From assembly GCA_947624055.1 (NCBI GenBank), contig CANQIW010000003.1, positions 1-35,410 on the forward strand: a DNA stretch of 35,410 bases, given 5' to 3'. Below are positions 15,594 through 23,600 of the stretch, piece by piece. The translations under genes were made by a program, and so were the position numbers. Every line of letters begins with the position of its first letter. Within the stretch, counting starts at the first letter, position 1. The DNA is from an uncultured Lachnospiraceae bacterium (GTDB taxonomy: Bacteria > Bacillota > Clostridia > Lachnospirales > Lachnospiraceae). Under the pieces are notes generated by a model, which was not told where the DNA came from, ran no database searches, and was given only the letters and a program-made list of their open reading frames with translations.

Positions 15594-17324
15594 TTAGAAG
15601 AAATCGTCTCCCTGCAGCGCGTCGAAGCCTTCCTCGCCGGTACGCACCTTCACGACGTTCGCCACGTTGTAGACGAAGATCTTGCCGTCGCCGATGTGGC
15701 CGGTGTACAGCGCCTTCTTCGCGGCCGCGATCACGGCAGCCGGGGAAACCTTGCTGACGACGACGTCCACCTGGATCTTCGGAAGCAGGTTCAGATCCAT
15801 CTGTACGCCGCGGTAGTACTCCGCCTTGCCCTTCTGTGTGCCGCAGCCGAGTACATTCGTCACCGTCATGCCCATGACGCCGATCTTGTTCAGCGCCTCC
15901 TTCAGCTCGTCGAACTTGCTCTGCTTTGCGACGATTGTAATCTTCGTGATGTTCGTATCGCTCGCAATCGTCTCGGTCGGCGTCTTCACCTGCACCGGAA
16001 CCGCGTCGTCCACATGAACCGGATTTTCCGGAAGCGCTGCGTCATACGTATCGCGCACGCCGCCGAAATTGTTGATGCTGGAGGTCTGCGCAAAGTCCGC
16101 GTACGCCGACGCAAGACCATGCTCGTGAATATCCAGGCCCTCGATCTCCTCTGTCACGGAAGCACGCAGGCCGATCGTGTGCTTCAGCACATTGAAGATG
16201 ATCGTCATCGTCACAGCCACCCACGCGATCACGCAAACAACACCGAGCAGCTGCGTGAGGAAAAAGTGGAAGCCGCCGCCGTAGAACACGCCAAGCTTTT
16301 CGCCTGTACCGAAATCATAGTAAGCAAACAGGCCGGTCAGCAGCGTACCTGTCATACCGCAGATGCCGTGAACGCCGACCGCACCCACCGGGTCGTCTAC
16401 CTTCAGCTTCTTGTCCACGAACTCGATGCCGAGCACGACCGCGAAGCCTGCCACGATACCGATGATCGCCGCGCCCACCGGGGTCACAGTGTCACAGCCT
16501 GCCGTGATCGCCACAAGGCCGGCCAGAGAGCCGTTCAACGTCATGGATACATCCGGCTTCTTATAACGCACCCAGGTGAAGATCATCACCGTCACGGTGG
16601 CAACCGCCGCCGCCAGGTTCGTGGTGTAGAAGATCCTTGCCGCCGTCGCCGCACTGTCTCCGGACATCGCCAGCGTCGAACAGCCGTTGAATCCGAACCA
16701 GCAGAACCACAGGATAAATACACCGAGCGCCGCAAGCGTCATGCTGTGCCCGAGGATCGCGTTCGGTTTGCCGTCTTTGCCGTACTTTCCGATACGAGGG
16801 CCAAGCACCGCCGCACCCACGCACGCAGCCACGCCGCCGACCATATGTACCGCCGTAGAACCCGCGAAATCATGGAAACCGAGCTGTGCGAGCCAGCCGC
16901 CGCCCCAGATCCAGTGTCCCGAGATCGGGTACACGAACAGGCTGATCAATGCGCTGTAGATGCAGTATGCAGAAAACTTCGTGCGCTCCGCCATCGCACC
17001 AGAAACGATGGTGGCCGAAGTCGCGCAGAATACCGTCTGAAAGATCATCGTCGCATAGTCGTCCGTCTTCATGCAGAACAGGTCGAGTCCGCCGATCAGC
17101 GCTCCCGTGCCGCCGAACATGATGCCGAAGCCGATGAACCAGTAGATCGGGGTACCGATACAGAAATCCATCAGGTTCTTCATCACGATGTTGCCCGCGT
17201 TCTTCGCACGCGTCAGACCGGTCTCCACCATCGCGAAGCCCGCCTGCATAAAGAACACCAGCGCCGCTCCGACCAGCACCCAGGTAGTGTCCAGTCCGGT
17301 AATCAAGGTTTTCAGTTCATCCAT
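15594..17324 (-). CDS. amt: Ammonium channel Amt fused to a PII signalling domain
   Basis: A 576-aa fusion. Residues 1 to about 400 are an Amt/MEP channel with about 11 helices: GFAMVETGLTRAKNAGNIV, HMVGGVAACVGA with one pore histidine and GVHGICGMTGT with the other. After a linker with KTPTETIASDT, residues about 455-576 are a complete PII (GlnB/GlnK) domain: TKITIVAKQSKFDELKEAL, VLGCGTQKG, the T-loop EYYRGVQ with the tyrosine that can be modified in other PII proteins, and GDGKIFVYNV followed by VRTGEEG. PII normally plugs Amt as a separate protein when nitrogen is plentiful; here the two are tethered. The start ATG at 17324 has GAGAGGAGGAA upstream, better than the in-frame extension to 17345. 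Its leader holds an intrinsic terminator. Confidence 0.92.
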   Translation of the reverse strand: MDELKTLITGLDTTWVLVGAALVFFMQAGFAMVETGLTRAKNAGNIVMKNLMDFCIGTPIYWFIGFGIMFGGTGALIGGLDLFCMKTDDYATMIFQTVFCATSATIVSGAMAERTKFSAYCIYSALISLFVYPISGHWIWGGGWLAQLGFHDFAGSTAVHMVGGVAACVGAAVLGPRIGKYGKDGKPNAILGHSMTLAALGVFILWFCWFGFNGCSTLAMSGDSAATAARIFYTTNLAAAVATVTVMIFTWVRYKKPDVSMTLNGSLAGLVAITAGCDTVTPVGAAIIGIVAGFAVVLGIEFVDKKLKVDDPVGAVGVHGICGMTGTLLTGLFAYYDFGTGEKLGVFYGGGFHFFLTQLLGVVCVIAWVAVTMTIIFNVLKHTIGLRASVTEEIEGLDIHEHGLASAYADFAQTSSINNFGGVRDTYDAALPENPVHVDDAVPVQVKTPTETIASDTNITKITIVAKQSKFDELKEALNKIGVMGMTVTNVLGCGTQKGKAEYYRGVQMDLNLLPKIQVDVVVSKVSPAAVIAAAKKALYTGHIGDGKIFVYNVANVVKVRTGEEGFDALQGDDFF

Positions 17325-17348
17325 AATAATTCCTCCTCTCCACAAACG

Positions 17349-17378
17349 AAAAAGGCGCCGTGGAAATCCACAGCGCCT
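17349..17378 (-). terminator. Intrinsic terminator inside the amt leader
   Basis: On the minus strand AGGCGCTGTGGA pairs with TCCACGGCGCCT over 12 bp (one G-U pair, 2-nt loop), then TTTTTCG. It sits only 25 bp before the amt start codon and just after the likely transcription start. It must be read through or opened for amt to be made, so it is a probable attenuator. Confidence 0.75.
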
Positions 17379-17394
17379 TCGCTTGATTGACTGT

Positions 17395-17424
17395 AGTCTA
17401 CACCTTTCTTTTGCCAGGTGTCAA
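17395..17424 (-). promoter_or_regulatory. Promoter for amt
   Basis: TTGACA (17419-17424) and TAGACT (17395-17400) are 18 bp apart on the minus strand; transcription would start near 17388. A perfect TATAAT at 17458-17463, without a good -35, could give a longer leader that includes the pairs ACACCT/AGGTGT and CAAATTT/AGATTTG. Confidence 0.55.
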
Positions 17425-17477
17425 CCGCAAATCTAAAAATTTTCTAAATTTGGAAGCATTATAGAAAATGCACAAAT

Positions 17478-17615
17478 TCATTCTCTGATTTTGTAAAATA
17501 TACACAACAAGTCTTTCTCATTATATCGCATCGGCCGCACAGTCGATATCACCAAAACATCTGCCTCCACGATGCCATATGCCGCTGCCCGCATCCTCTC
17601 CTGAAAACCGATCAC
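17478..17615 (-). CDS. Possible 45-aa ORF coupled to the SOS-controlled gene
   Basis: A GTG at 17615 overlaps the TGA of the preceding gene as GTGA, and AAGGAGGAGAGG lies just upstream, a very strong ribosome binding site. The frame then stays open for 45 codons to the TGA at 17478 (ADVLVISTVRPMRYNEKDLL near its end). I recognise no family. A TTG in another frame, better spaced from the same site, would give a 33-aa ORF instead. The strong site and the overlap argue for something being translated here; which frame is uncertain. Confidence 0.3.
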   Translation of the reverse strand: MIGFQERMRAAAYGIVEADVLVISTVRPMRYNEKDLLCIFYKIRE

Positions 17616-18109
17616 GCGGCAATCCTCTCCTCCTTGCTGTCGCGTCCCCCACCCAGCGCAGCGCGTGGAACGGGCGCTGTCTTTGCACATCTGTACTCCG
17701 GCGCGCACTGCGGATCCGGGCGAAGGCCTGCAAGACAATCCGCCAGCCAGCTCACGCCGATCAGCGCGGCCGCTGTCAGGATGACAAACAGCACCCACAG
17801 AAACGCCAGTACCGGAAGCGGCGACACGCTGACACGAATCCCAAAGGCCGCCAGCACAATGACCTCCTCCACAAGCCCTGCTGCCGCACAGAACCTCTGA
17901 CCATCCTTCGACAGCTCTCTGTATATATTTTCCTGATTGATCCTTCCGCTTTCGCCATAATCTTTTCTATGGATCCTTCTATAGTCTTCTCTATAATCTG
18001 CTCCATAGTCTTTTCGGCAATCTTTCCTGTATTCCTTCTTGTTGCCTCCTGCGTACTCTCTCGCGCAGGCTCCTCTGTTCTCCGGTCTGATATTCTCCGT
18101 ATTCCTCAT
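17612..18109 (-). CDS. SOS-controlled small membrane protein, unrecognised
   Basis: A 165-aa protein from the ATG at 18109, nine bases after GGGGAG. The first 70 residues are strongly charged and tyrosine-rich with a repeating R-K-D-Y-G / R-E-D-Y-R pattern. Residues about 80-130 are hydrophobic with two likely membrane segments (LVEEVIVLAAFGIRVSVS and VLAFLWVLFVILTAAALIGV). The tail is Arg/Ala/Gly-rich. It is preceded by a promoter surrounded by three LexA-type boxes, so it should be induced by DNA damage. Known Firmicutes SOS genes of this size include the division inhibitors YneA and SosA, but I see no LysM domain and no similarity to them. Prophage holin-like or toxin functions are other options. 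Coding status is supported by the promoter, the ribosome binding site and the membrane pattern; function is unknown. Confidence 0.6.
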   Translation of the reverse strand: MRNTENIRPENRGACAREYAGGNKKEYRKDCRKDYGADYREDYRRIHRKDYGESGRINQENIYRELSKDGQRFCAAAGLVEEVIVLAAFGIRVSVSPLPVLAFLWVLFVILTAAALIGVSWLADCLAGLRPDPQCAPEYRCAKTAPVPRAALGGGRDSKEERIAA

Positions 18110-18141
18110 CTTCGTACTCTCCCCAAATCTCCTTATTCGTT

Positions 18142-18226
18142 CGAACGCAAGTTCAGAACACTTGTTCTTTTTGCATTCTACTACAACTTCGGAAATTTTG
18201 CAAGTACTTTTTCGAACTTTTGTTCG
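18142..18226 (-). promoter_or_regulatory. SOS promoter with three LexA-type boxes
   Basis: Three copies of the Firmicutes LexA box GAAC-N4-GTTC are present on the plus strand: CGAACGCAAGTTCA (18142-18155), AGAACACTTGTTCT (18155-18168) and CGAACTTTTGTTCG (18213-18226). Between the last two, on the minus strand, TTGCAA (18198-18203) and TAGAAT (18175-18180) are 17 bp apart. One box lies just upstream of the -35 and two lie in the initial transcribed region, an arrangement expected for tight repression. Confidence 0.85.
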
Positions 18227-18260
18227 TTTTTTGAAGAACAGATCGTTTCCCCAGCCGTAT

Positions 18261-18320
18261 GCGGCATCAGAGAACATCAGAGATCATCAGGGAACGTCAG
18301 GAAGCGTCAGGAAAGACAGG
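18261..18320. repeat. Six-copy 10-bp tandem repeat after the GH1 gene
   Basis: Reading the plus strand in steps of ten from 18261 gives GCGGCATCAG, AGAACATCAG, AGATCATCAG, GGAACGTCAG, GAAGCGTCAG and GAAAGACAGG, that is, R-N-R-N-N-R-T-C-A-G units with decay at the end. The array ends 9 bp from the stop codon of the GH1 gene and lies upstream of the SOS promoter. Confidence 0.7.
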
Positions 18321-18328
18321 TCCGCAGC

Positions 18329-19693
18329 TCAGAATACGGCAAGGCTCTCCCCGTTGCTTCGGATCACCTCGCGGTACCAGTACGCGCTGTCCTTCAGGAT
18401 ACGCTCCTGCGTGCGGTAGTCCACATAAATAAGCCCGAACCGCTTCTCGTACCCGGCCGTCCACTCGTAGTTGTCCATGATCGACCAGTACTGATAGCCG
18501 AGCACCGGGATTCCCTCGTCCACCGCCTTTTTGAGCGACAACAGGTAGCGATGTTCAAAATCCTGCCTGCCCGGGTCGTGTACCTTCCCGTCGAGCGATA
18601 CGAGATCCGGGAACGCCGCCCCGTTCTCTGTGATCATCAGCGGTTTCCCGTAGCGCTCATACAGGAAGCGGCAGCACCAGTACAGCACGTCCGGCGTGAT
18701 GTTCCACCCGAGCGCCGTCTTCGGACTGCCCTGATAAGAATAGCGGTCATACGCGTACAGATCGTGCGGCTGTGGGACTCCGCTCGCCTCGTAGACATTG
18801 AAACCGTAGAAGTCCAGCGGCTGCGCGATCAGCTTCCACTCCTCCGGCATGATCACCGGCAGCCGATCCCCGAACACCTCCTTCGCCTGATCGGCAAAGT
18901 CTCCCTTAAAGATCGGATCCGCCCACCAGACATTGCTGAACATATAGTCCATCTCATTCATGGAGAAGCTCTCCTGCCGCGCCTTCTCGATCCCTTCCTC
19001 CGAAAGTTCTGCCGGGATCACACAGCCGCCGGTCGGCGCCATCCCGACCTTCACCCCGTCCGGGCAGTTCCTGCGGATCACCTTCACCGCTCTTCCGTGC
19101 GCGAGAAACACATGCTTCGTGACCTGCATCAGGACGTCCGTCGGATTCTGCTCGAACGGCGCGTGAAATCCCGCCGTCAGCCCGCCGCCGACAAAGAGCT
19201 GCAGCTCGTTGAACGTCATCCAGTATCTCACCTTGTCTCCCAGCGCCTTCGTGACGACCTCCGCGTACTGCGCGAACCATTCGACACTCTCCGGGTTCTT
19301 CCATCCGCCCCTCTCGTACAGAGCCGTCGGCAGATTCCAGTGGTAGAGCGTCACCATCGGCACAATATCCGCCGCGAGCAGCTCGTCGACCAGGTTTCGG
19401 TAAAACTGCAGACCCTTTTCATTCACCTCGCCCACGCCGTTCGGGATCACCCTCGGCCAGCTGACAGAAAATCGGTAACTCTTCAATCCGATCTCCTTCA
19501 TGAGCGCCACGTCCCCCTTGTAGCGGTGGTAATGGTCGCACGCGACGTCCCCGTTCTCTCCATAAGCGATGCGTCCCGGCGTCCGGGTAAACGTATCCCA
19601 GATGCCCGGCCCCTTTCCGTCCGCATCCCATGCGCCCTCGACCTGATGCGCAGCCGACGCGGCTCCCCACAGAAAATCCTTTGCAAATGCCAT
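18329..19693 (-). CDS. Family 1 glycoside hydrolase (beta-glucosidase type)
   Basis: A 454-aa cytoplasmic enzyme, the usual GH1 length, with the (beta/alpha)8 fold. It starts MAFAKDFLWGAASAAHQVEG, typical for the family. The acid/base is Glu163 in TFNEL, where most members have TFNEP, and the nucleophile is Glu356 in MITENGAAF. It should hydrolyse beta-glucosides or related beta-linked sugars with retention. There is no obvious phosphate-binding lysine pattern I can verify, so glucosidase versus 6-phospho-glycosidase is left open; no PTS gene lies nearby. The start ATG has AAGGAGG upstream. It is flanked by the CarD terminator and by the SOS promoter, so it is a single-gene unit; a TATAAT at 19758-19763 with a weak -35 is its likely promoter. 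Confidence 0.92.
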   Translation of the reverse strand: MAFAKDFLWGAASAAHQVEGAWDADGKGPGIWDTFTRTPGRIAYGENGDVACDHYHRYKGDVALMKEIGLKSYRFSVSWPRVIPNGVGEVNEKGLQFYRNLVDELLAADIVPMVTLYHWNLPTALYERGGWKNPESVEWFAQYAEVVTKALGDKVRYWMTFNELQLFVGGGLTAGFHAPFEQNPTDVLMQVTKHVFLAHGRAVKVIRRNCPDGVKVGMAPTGGCVIPAELSEEGIEKARQESFSMNEMDYMFSNVWWADPIFKGDFADQAKEVFGDRLPVIMPEEWKLIAQPLDFYGFNVYEASGVPQPHDLYAYDRYSYQGSPKTALGWNITPDVLYWCCRFLYERYGKPLMITENGAAFPDLVSLDGKVHDPGRQDFEHRYLLSLKKAVDEGIPVLGYQYWSIMDNYEWTAGYEKRFGLIYVDYRTQERILKDSAYWYREVIRSNGESLAVF

Positions 19694-19801
19694 CTCTCGT
19701 CCTCCTTATTTTCGCCGGCGTTTCTTCCTCCGCCGTAATGTGACCTCGTTGTATATCATTATAAAACATGCTCAGCCGGAAGGAAAGGAAAAAATACGCA
19801 C

Positions 19802-19839
19802 AAAAAAAGAGCTGCCGGTTCAAACTGAACCGGCAACTC
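19802..19839 (-). terminator. Terminator after the CarD-like gene
   Basis: On the minus strand a 14-bp stem (GAGTTGCCGGTTCA with TGAACCGGCAGCTC, one G-U pair, 3-nt loop) is followed by seven T. It starts ten bases after the stop codon. Confidence 0.92.
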
Positions 19840-19848
19840 CATCTTTCT

Positions 19849-20349
19849 CTACTTCTCCAATGTCTTCGTGATGAAACCCTTCACCTCGCCGGGTGCGATC
19901 CCCAGCGCGGACGCAAGCTCGTTGTGGAGCATCTCCTCCGCCCGCTTCATGCTGCGCTCATCCACCTGGCTTAAATGGCGTCCCATGCGCGCGGCCCTTT
20001 TCCCCTTCAGGTACACGGCCCGGATCAACCGGACCAGATCCGTACAGTCTCCACTCTTTAAGTACCCCTGATAACGCTCGTTGAGCACGCGGGGATTTCT
20101 GTCCTCACAGATCTCACCCTCGATCTCCGGAATGTGCTCGATGAAGGTCAGCGCCTCCTCCTTCGTCATCACCGGACGGTTGTAGACCGCCGTATCAACC
20201 GGAATGAAAAGCCTGCCGCCCTGATAGACCGGGGAAAGCGTATAATAATCCACGTCTTCTCTCGCTCCCTGCATGTCCAGAGGACCGACCGCCTCGACCC
20301 GGCACACGCCTGTCGTCCCGTAGACAATCTGTTCTCCTACCTGATACAT
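19849..20349 (-). CDS. CarD/CdnL-family transcription regulator
   Basis: A 166-aa cytoplasmic protein. Residues 1-60 form the CarD N-terminal domain that binds the RNA polymerase beta subunit: MYQVGEQIVYGTTGVCRVEA, then YYTLSPVYQGGRLFIPVD. Residues about 70-166 are helical and basic, as in the DNA-contacting part (LVRLIRAVYLKGKRAARMG, and a final segment with a LASALG helix). CarD proteins stabilise open promoter complexes, often at ribosomal RNA genes; many Clostridia carry several copies. The start at 20349 has AGGAGGCTAGGG upstream and begins exactly at the conserved N-terminus; the frame is open 28 codons further but without support. It has its own promoter and terminator. The 20350-20612 gap holds only that promoter and a G-rich leader. 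Confidence 0.9.
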   Translation of the reverse strand: MYQVGEQIVYGTTGVCRVEAVGPLDMQGAREDVDYYTLSPVYQGGRLFIPVDTAVYNRPVMTKEEALTFIEHIPEIEGEICEDRNPRVLNERYQGYLKSGDCTDLVRLIRAVYLKGKRAARMGRHLSQVDERSMKRAEEMLHNELASALGIAPGEVKGFITKTLEK

Positions 20350-20485
20350 CTTCCCTAGCCTCCTTCTGATCTCACGGTCAAACACCCTGCGACAGCCAGC
20401 ATGACGACAACGCTCGTCATGACAGCATCTCAAACTGTCCGACCCGCCGCTTTGCAGATAAAAACGGACATTCTTCTACACAGAT

Positions 20486-20514
20486 ATCATAACAAATCGA
20501 TGTGTTGAAATCAA
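20486..20514 (-). promoter_or_regulatory. Promoter for the CarD-like gene
   Basis: TTGATT (20509-20514) and TATGAT (20486-20491) are 17 bp apart on the minus strand, giving a leader of about 130 nt. No clear terminator for the preceding giant adhesin gene is visible between its stop codon at 20613 and this promoter. Confidence 0.6.
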
Positions 20515-20612
20515 AGGGAGTTTTGAACAAAATTATTATCCATTCCTGTCATGCAATCTGCCAATCTACACAGAATGCTGCACAGCAAACGCTTTCCGTC
20601 AAATCTTTTATT

Positions 20613-23600
20613 TCATTCTCGCTCCCTTCTCTTGAAGATCCCTGTCCACATCACCGCAAAGGATACTGCCAGAAGCAGGAGATATATGCCGATCGGAGTC
20701 CCATCCCCAGTCTTTGGAGTTTCTGCTCCCGCAGGCACATTTTTCGTCTCCGGCTCATCATCTTCTGTTCCAATCTCTGTCTCAGTCTCCGGGCTCTCCT
20801 CCACAAAGTCATTTGTGATTACGACCTCTCTCTGGAAATCCGTCACAGACATCTGGACAGATTCATGATCCAGGCTAATTGTAAATGCCAGACCGGAGTC
20901 CGGATCGAGCACATTTCCATGCTCATCTGTCTCTGCGACATAATATGTGACTGTTTCTGTCCCTGATGTACCCAGATGCACCGGCAGGATCTGGCTCGCC
21001 TTGCTGGCTCCTTCCATCCAGAGAGCAATCACATCGCCTTCGCGCTTTGTCAATGCAGCGTCAGTGAAAACTCCGGCATAGAACACTTCATCTGTGGCAT
21101 GATCCTTACCGCCTATCTGTACTTTCTTTGTAATCGTCAGTTCCCCACCATAGTAAAAGCCCTGCGGAATTTCATAAAATGTATTGTGGATCGCCACATG
21201 TCCATGATTGTGTTTTTTGGTCATCTGAACTGCATATCCGTCCGGATATTCCGCCAGATATGTCGCATTGTCAATCACACCGCTTCCTTTCAGTATTCCG
21301 TATTCATCCGTCTCTCCGACATAATACGTTGTATCCAGCTGCAGGTTATCGAATGTGACGGTTTCCGCAGCACTGTCAGAATAGTGCAAAGTTTTTACTT
21401 CCGATATACGCTGTGTCCTCGCCTCGTCGGAGAACAACGCAACGTAAAACCTGGTATCATTTGCGATCAGCGGATGACCCTCTGATGCATACAGGAGCTT
21501 CGTCACATCCAGATTTCCAAAAATATGTTCCTCTGTCTTCTCGGACTTTTTCGGAGTATACACATTTTCGAACGTAACTCCTCCTTCCGGATATTCTACC
21601 TGCGTGTTTAAGGTGCCGTCAAAATTATCTGTCACTATTACGCGCACAGTGAACGTCTTCTCGGAATATGTGACACGTTTTTCATTCTCCTTATCCTCCG
21701 CAATCTCATAAACATGCTCACCAACATCTGCAAGCGTATAGTGGAGTTCCGAGAAAGTAATACTTCCGTCCGCATGATTACCTGCCTTCTCTATCACATT
21801 TCCATTCTCCCGCAAGATGAAATGGAACTCATTGTCATGCATCGGCTCCTCTCGGCCACCGGTCAGGAGCTTCGTGCCAGAAAGGATTACCCCGCCTTCC
21901 GCTGTATAAGTGTTCGTAAATATGATTGCATCAGCAGGCACATCATTCTTTGCCACAGTACTGCTGACAGCGAGTTTTCCTTCTCCATCATCTGTCACGG
22001 CCACGGTTACGACGTAAACCGAAGTGTCTGCCGTGATGCCTTTACCGGAAGGACTTGTCTCCCTGACTTCATAGGTGTGCACATACGGCTCCGTATACTC
22101 AAACGTACCGAAGTTAAAGTCTTTTGCTGCCTTCGTCGCCGTCGCCTTCCTTGTCTCGGTCAGCTTATCCGGAATCTCCGTACCATTCCCGCTTCCATCC
22201 ATCGACGGCTGTGTCGTCTCCGTCAGCTCGAACGTAAATGCATCCGTATCCGTCCACTCACGACCCGTCAGCACCTTCGTACCTGCCACCGTCGCCGTCG
22301 TGCTGCCCGTCGTGTAGACATTGGTGAATGCCGCCTTCCCAGCCTCGGTTTCGGTCTCCTTGCCTTCCGCGTCCGTCTCCGTCCGCAGGTATGCTGTCTC
22401 CGCACTCAGCGTGCCGTCCCCGTTGTCCTTCACCGTCACGGTCACCTTGTAAACTGCTGCATCTTTCACAACGCCGCCAATCGCCGTATCTTTCTCCGCC
22501 ACCCTGTAGGTGTGTGTGCCCGGAACCGTGTATGGAATCGGCTCGAAGCTGAAGTTCTGGCTGTCCATTGTCGCTTCCGCAGTCAGAGAATTCTTCAGCG
22601 CATCCGGGATCTCTTTCTCTTTCCCGCTCGCGTCCTTCTCAGGCTGCGTCGTCTCCGTCAACTCGAACTCGAACTTGTCGTCCTCTTTCCACTCACGCCC
22701 TGTCAGCACTTTCGTGCCCTCGATCGTTGCGGTTGTGCTGCCCGCCTTATAGATGTTTGTGAACGTCATGCTGTCCGCCTTGGCTGTCGTCTCCTTGCCC
22801 TCTGCGTCCTTTGCCGTCCGCTCGTAGGAGACCACCTTCGCCTCTAATGTGCCGTCACCCTTATCCGTCACAGTCACGGTCACCGTGTAGACCGCCGCGT
22901 CCTTCGTGATGCCGCCGATTGTTGTATCTTTCTCCGCCACTTTGTAGGTGTGTGCACCCGGAACCGTGTATGGAATCGGCTTGAAGCTGAAGTTTTGGCT
23001 GTCCATTGTCGCTTCCGCAGTCAGAGAATCCTTCAGCGCATCCGGGATCTCTTTCTCTTTCCCACCTGCGTCTTTCTCAGGCTGCGTCGTCTCCGTCAGC
23101 TCGAACTCGAACTTGTCGCCCTCTTTCCACTCACGCCCCGTCAGCTCCTTCGTGCCCCCAATCGTCGCGGTCGTGCTGCCCGCCTTATAGATGTTTGTGA
23201 ACGTCATGCTGTCCGCCTTGGCTGTCGTCTCCCTGCCCTCTGCATCCTTCGTCGTCCGCTCATAGGAGGTCACCTCCGCCTCTAATGTGCCGGTACCTTT
23301 ATCCGTCACGGCCACCGTCACCGTGTAGACCGCCGCGTCCTTCGTGATGCCGCCGATTGTTGTATCTTTCTCCGCCACTTTGTAGGTGTGTGTACCCGGA
23401 GCCGTGTACGGGATCGGCCCGAAGCTGAAGTTCTGGCTGGCTTTTGTCGCTTCCGCAGTCAGAGAATCCTTCAGCGCATCCGGGATCTCTTTCTCTTTCC
23501 CGCTCGCGTCTTTCTCTGGTTTCGTCGTCTCCGTCAGCTCGAACTCGAACTTGTCGTCCTCTTTCCACCCACGACCCGTCAGAACCTTCGTGCCCTCGAT

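Noticed and set aside
15537-17390. Long plus-strand open frame opposite the amt gene
   Set aside because: It is an antisense shadow of a clear Amt-PII gene, is rich in His and Arg as such shadows are, and has no ribosome binding site or known domain.
17579-19738. Long plus-strand open frame of about 719 codons opposite the GH1 gene
   Set aside because: Antisense to a well-defined GH1 enzyme and to the SOS promoter; the translation is low-complexity Arg/His/Leu and matches nothing.
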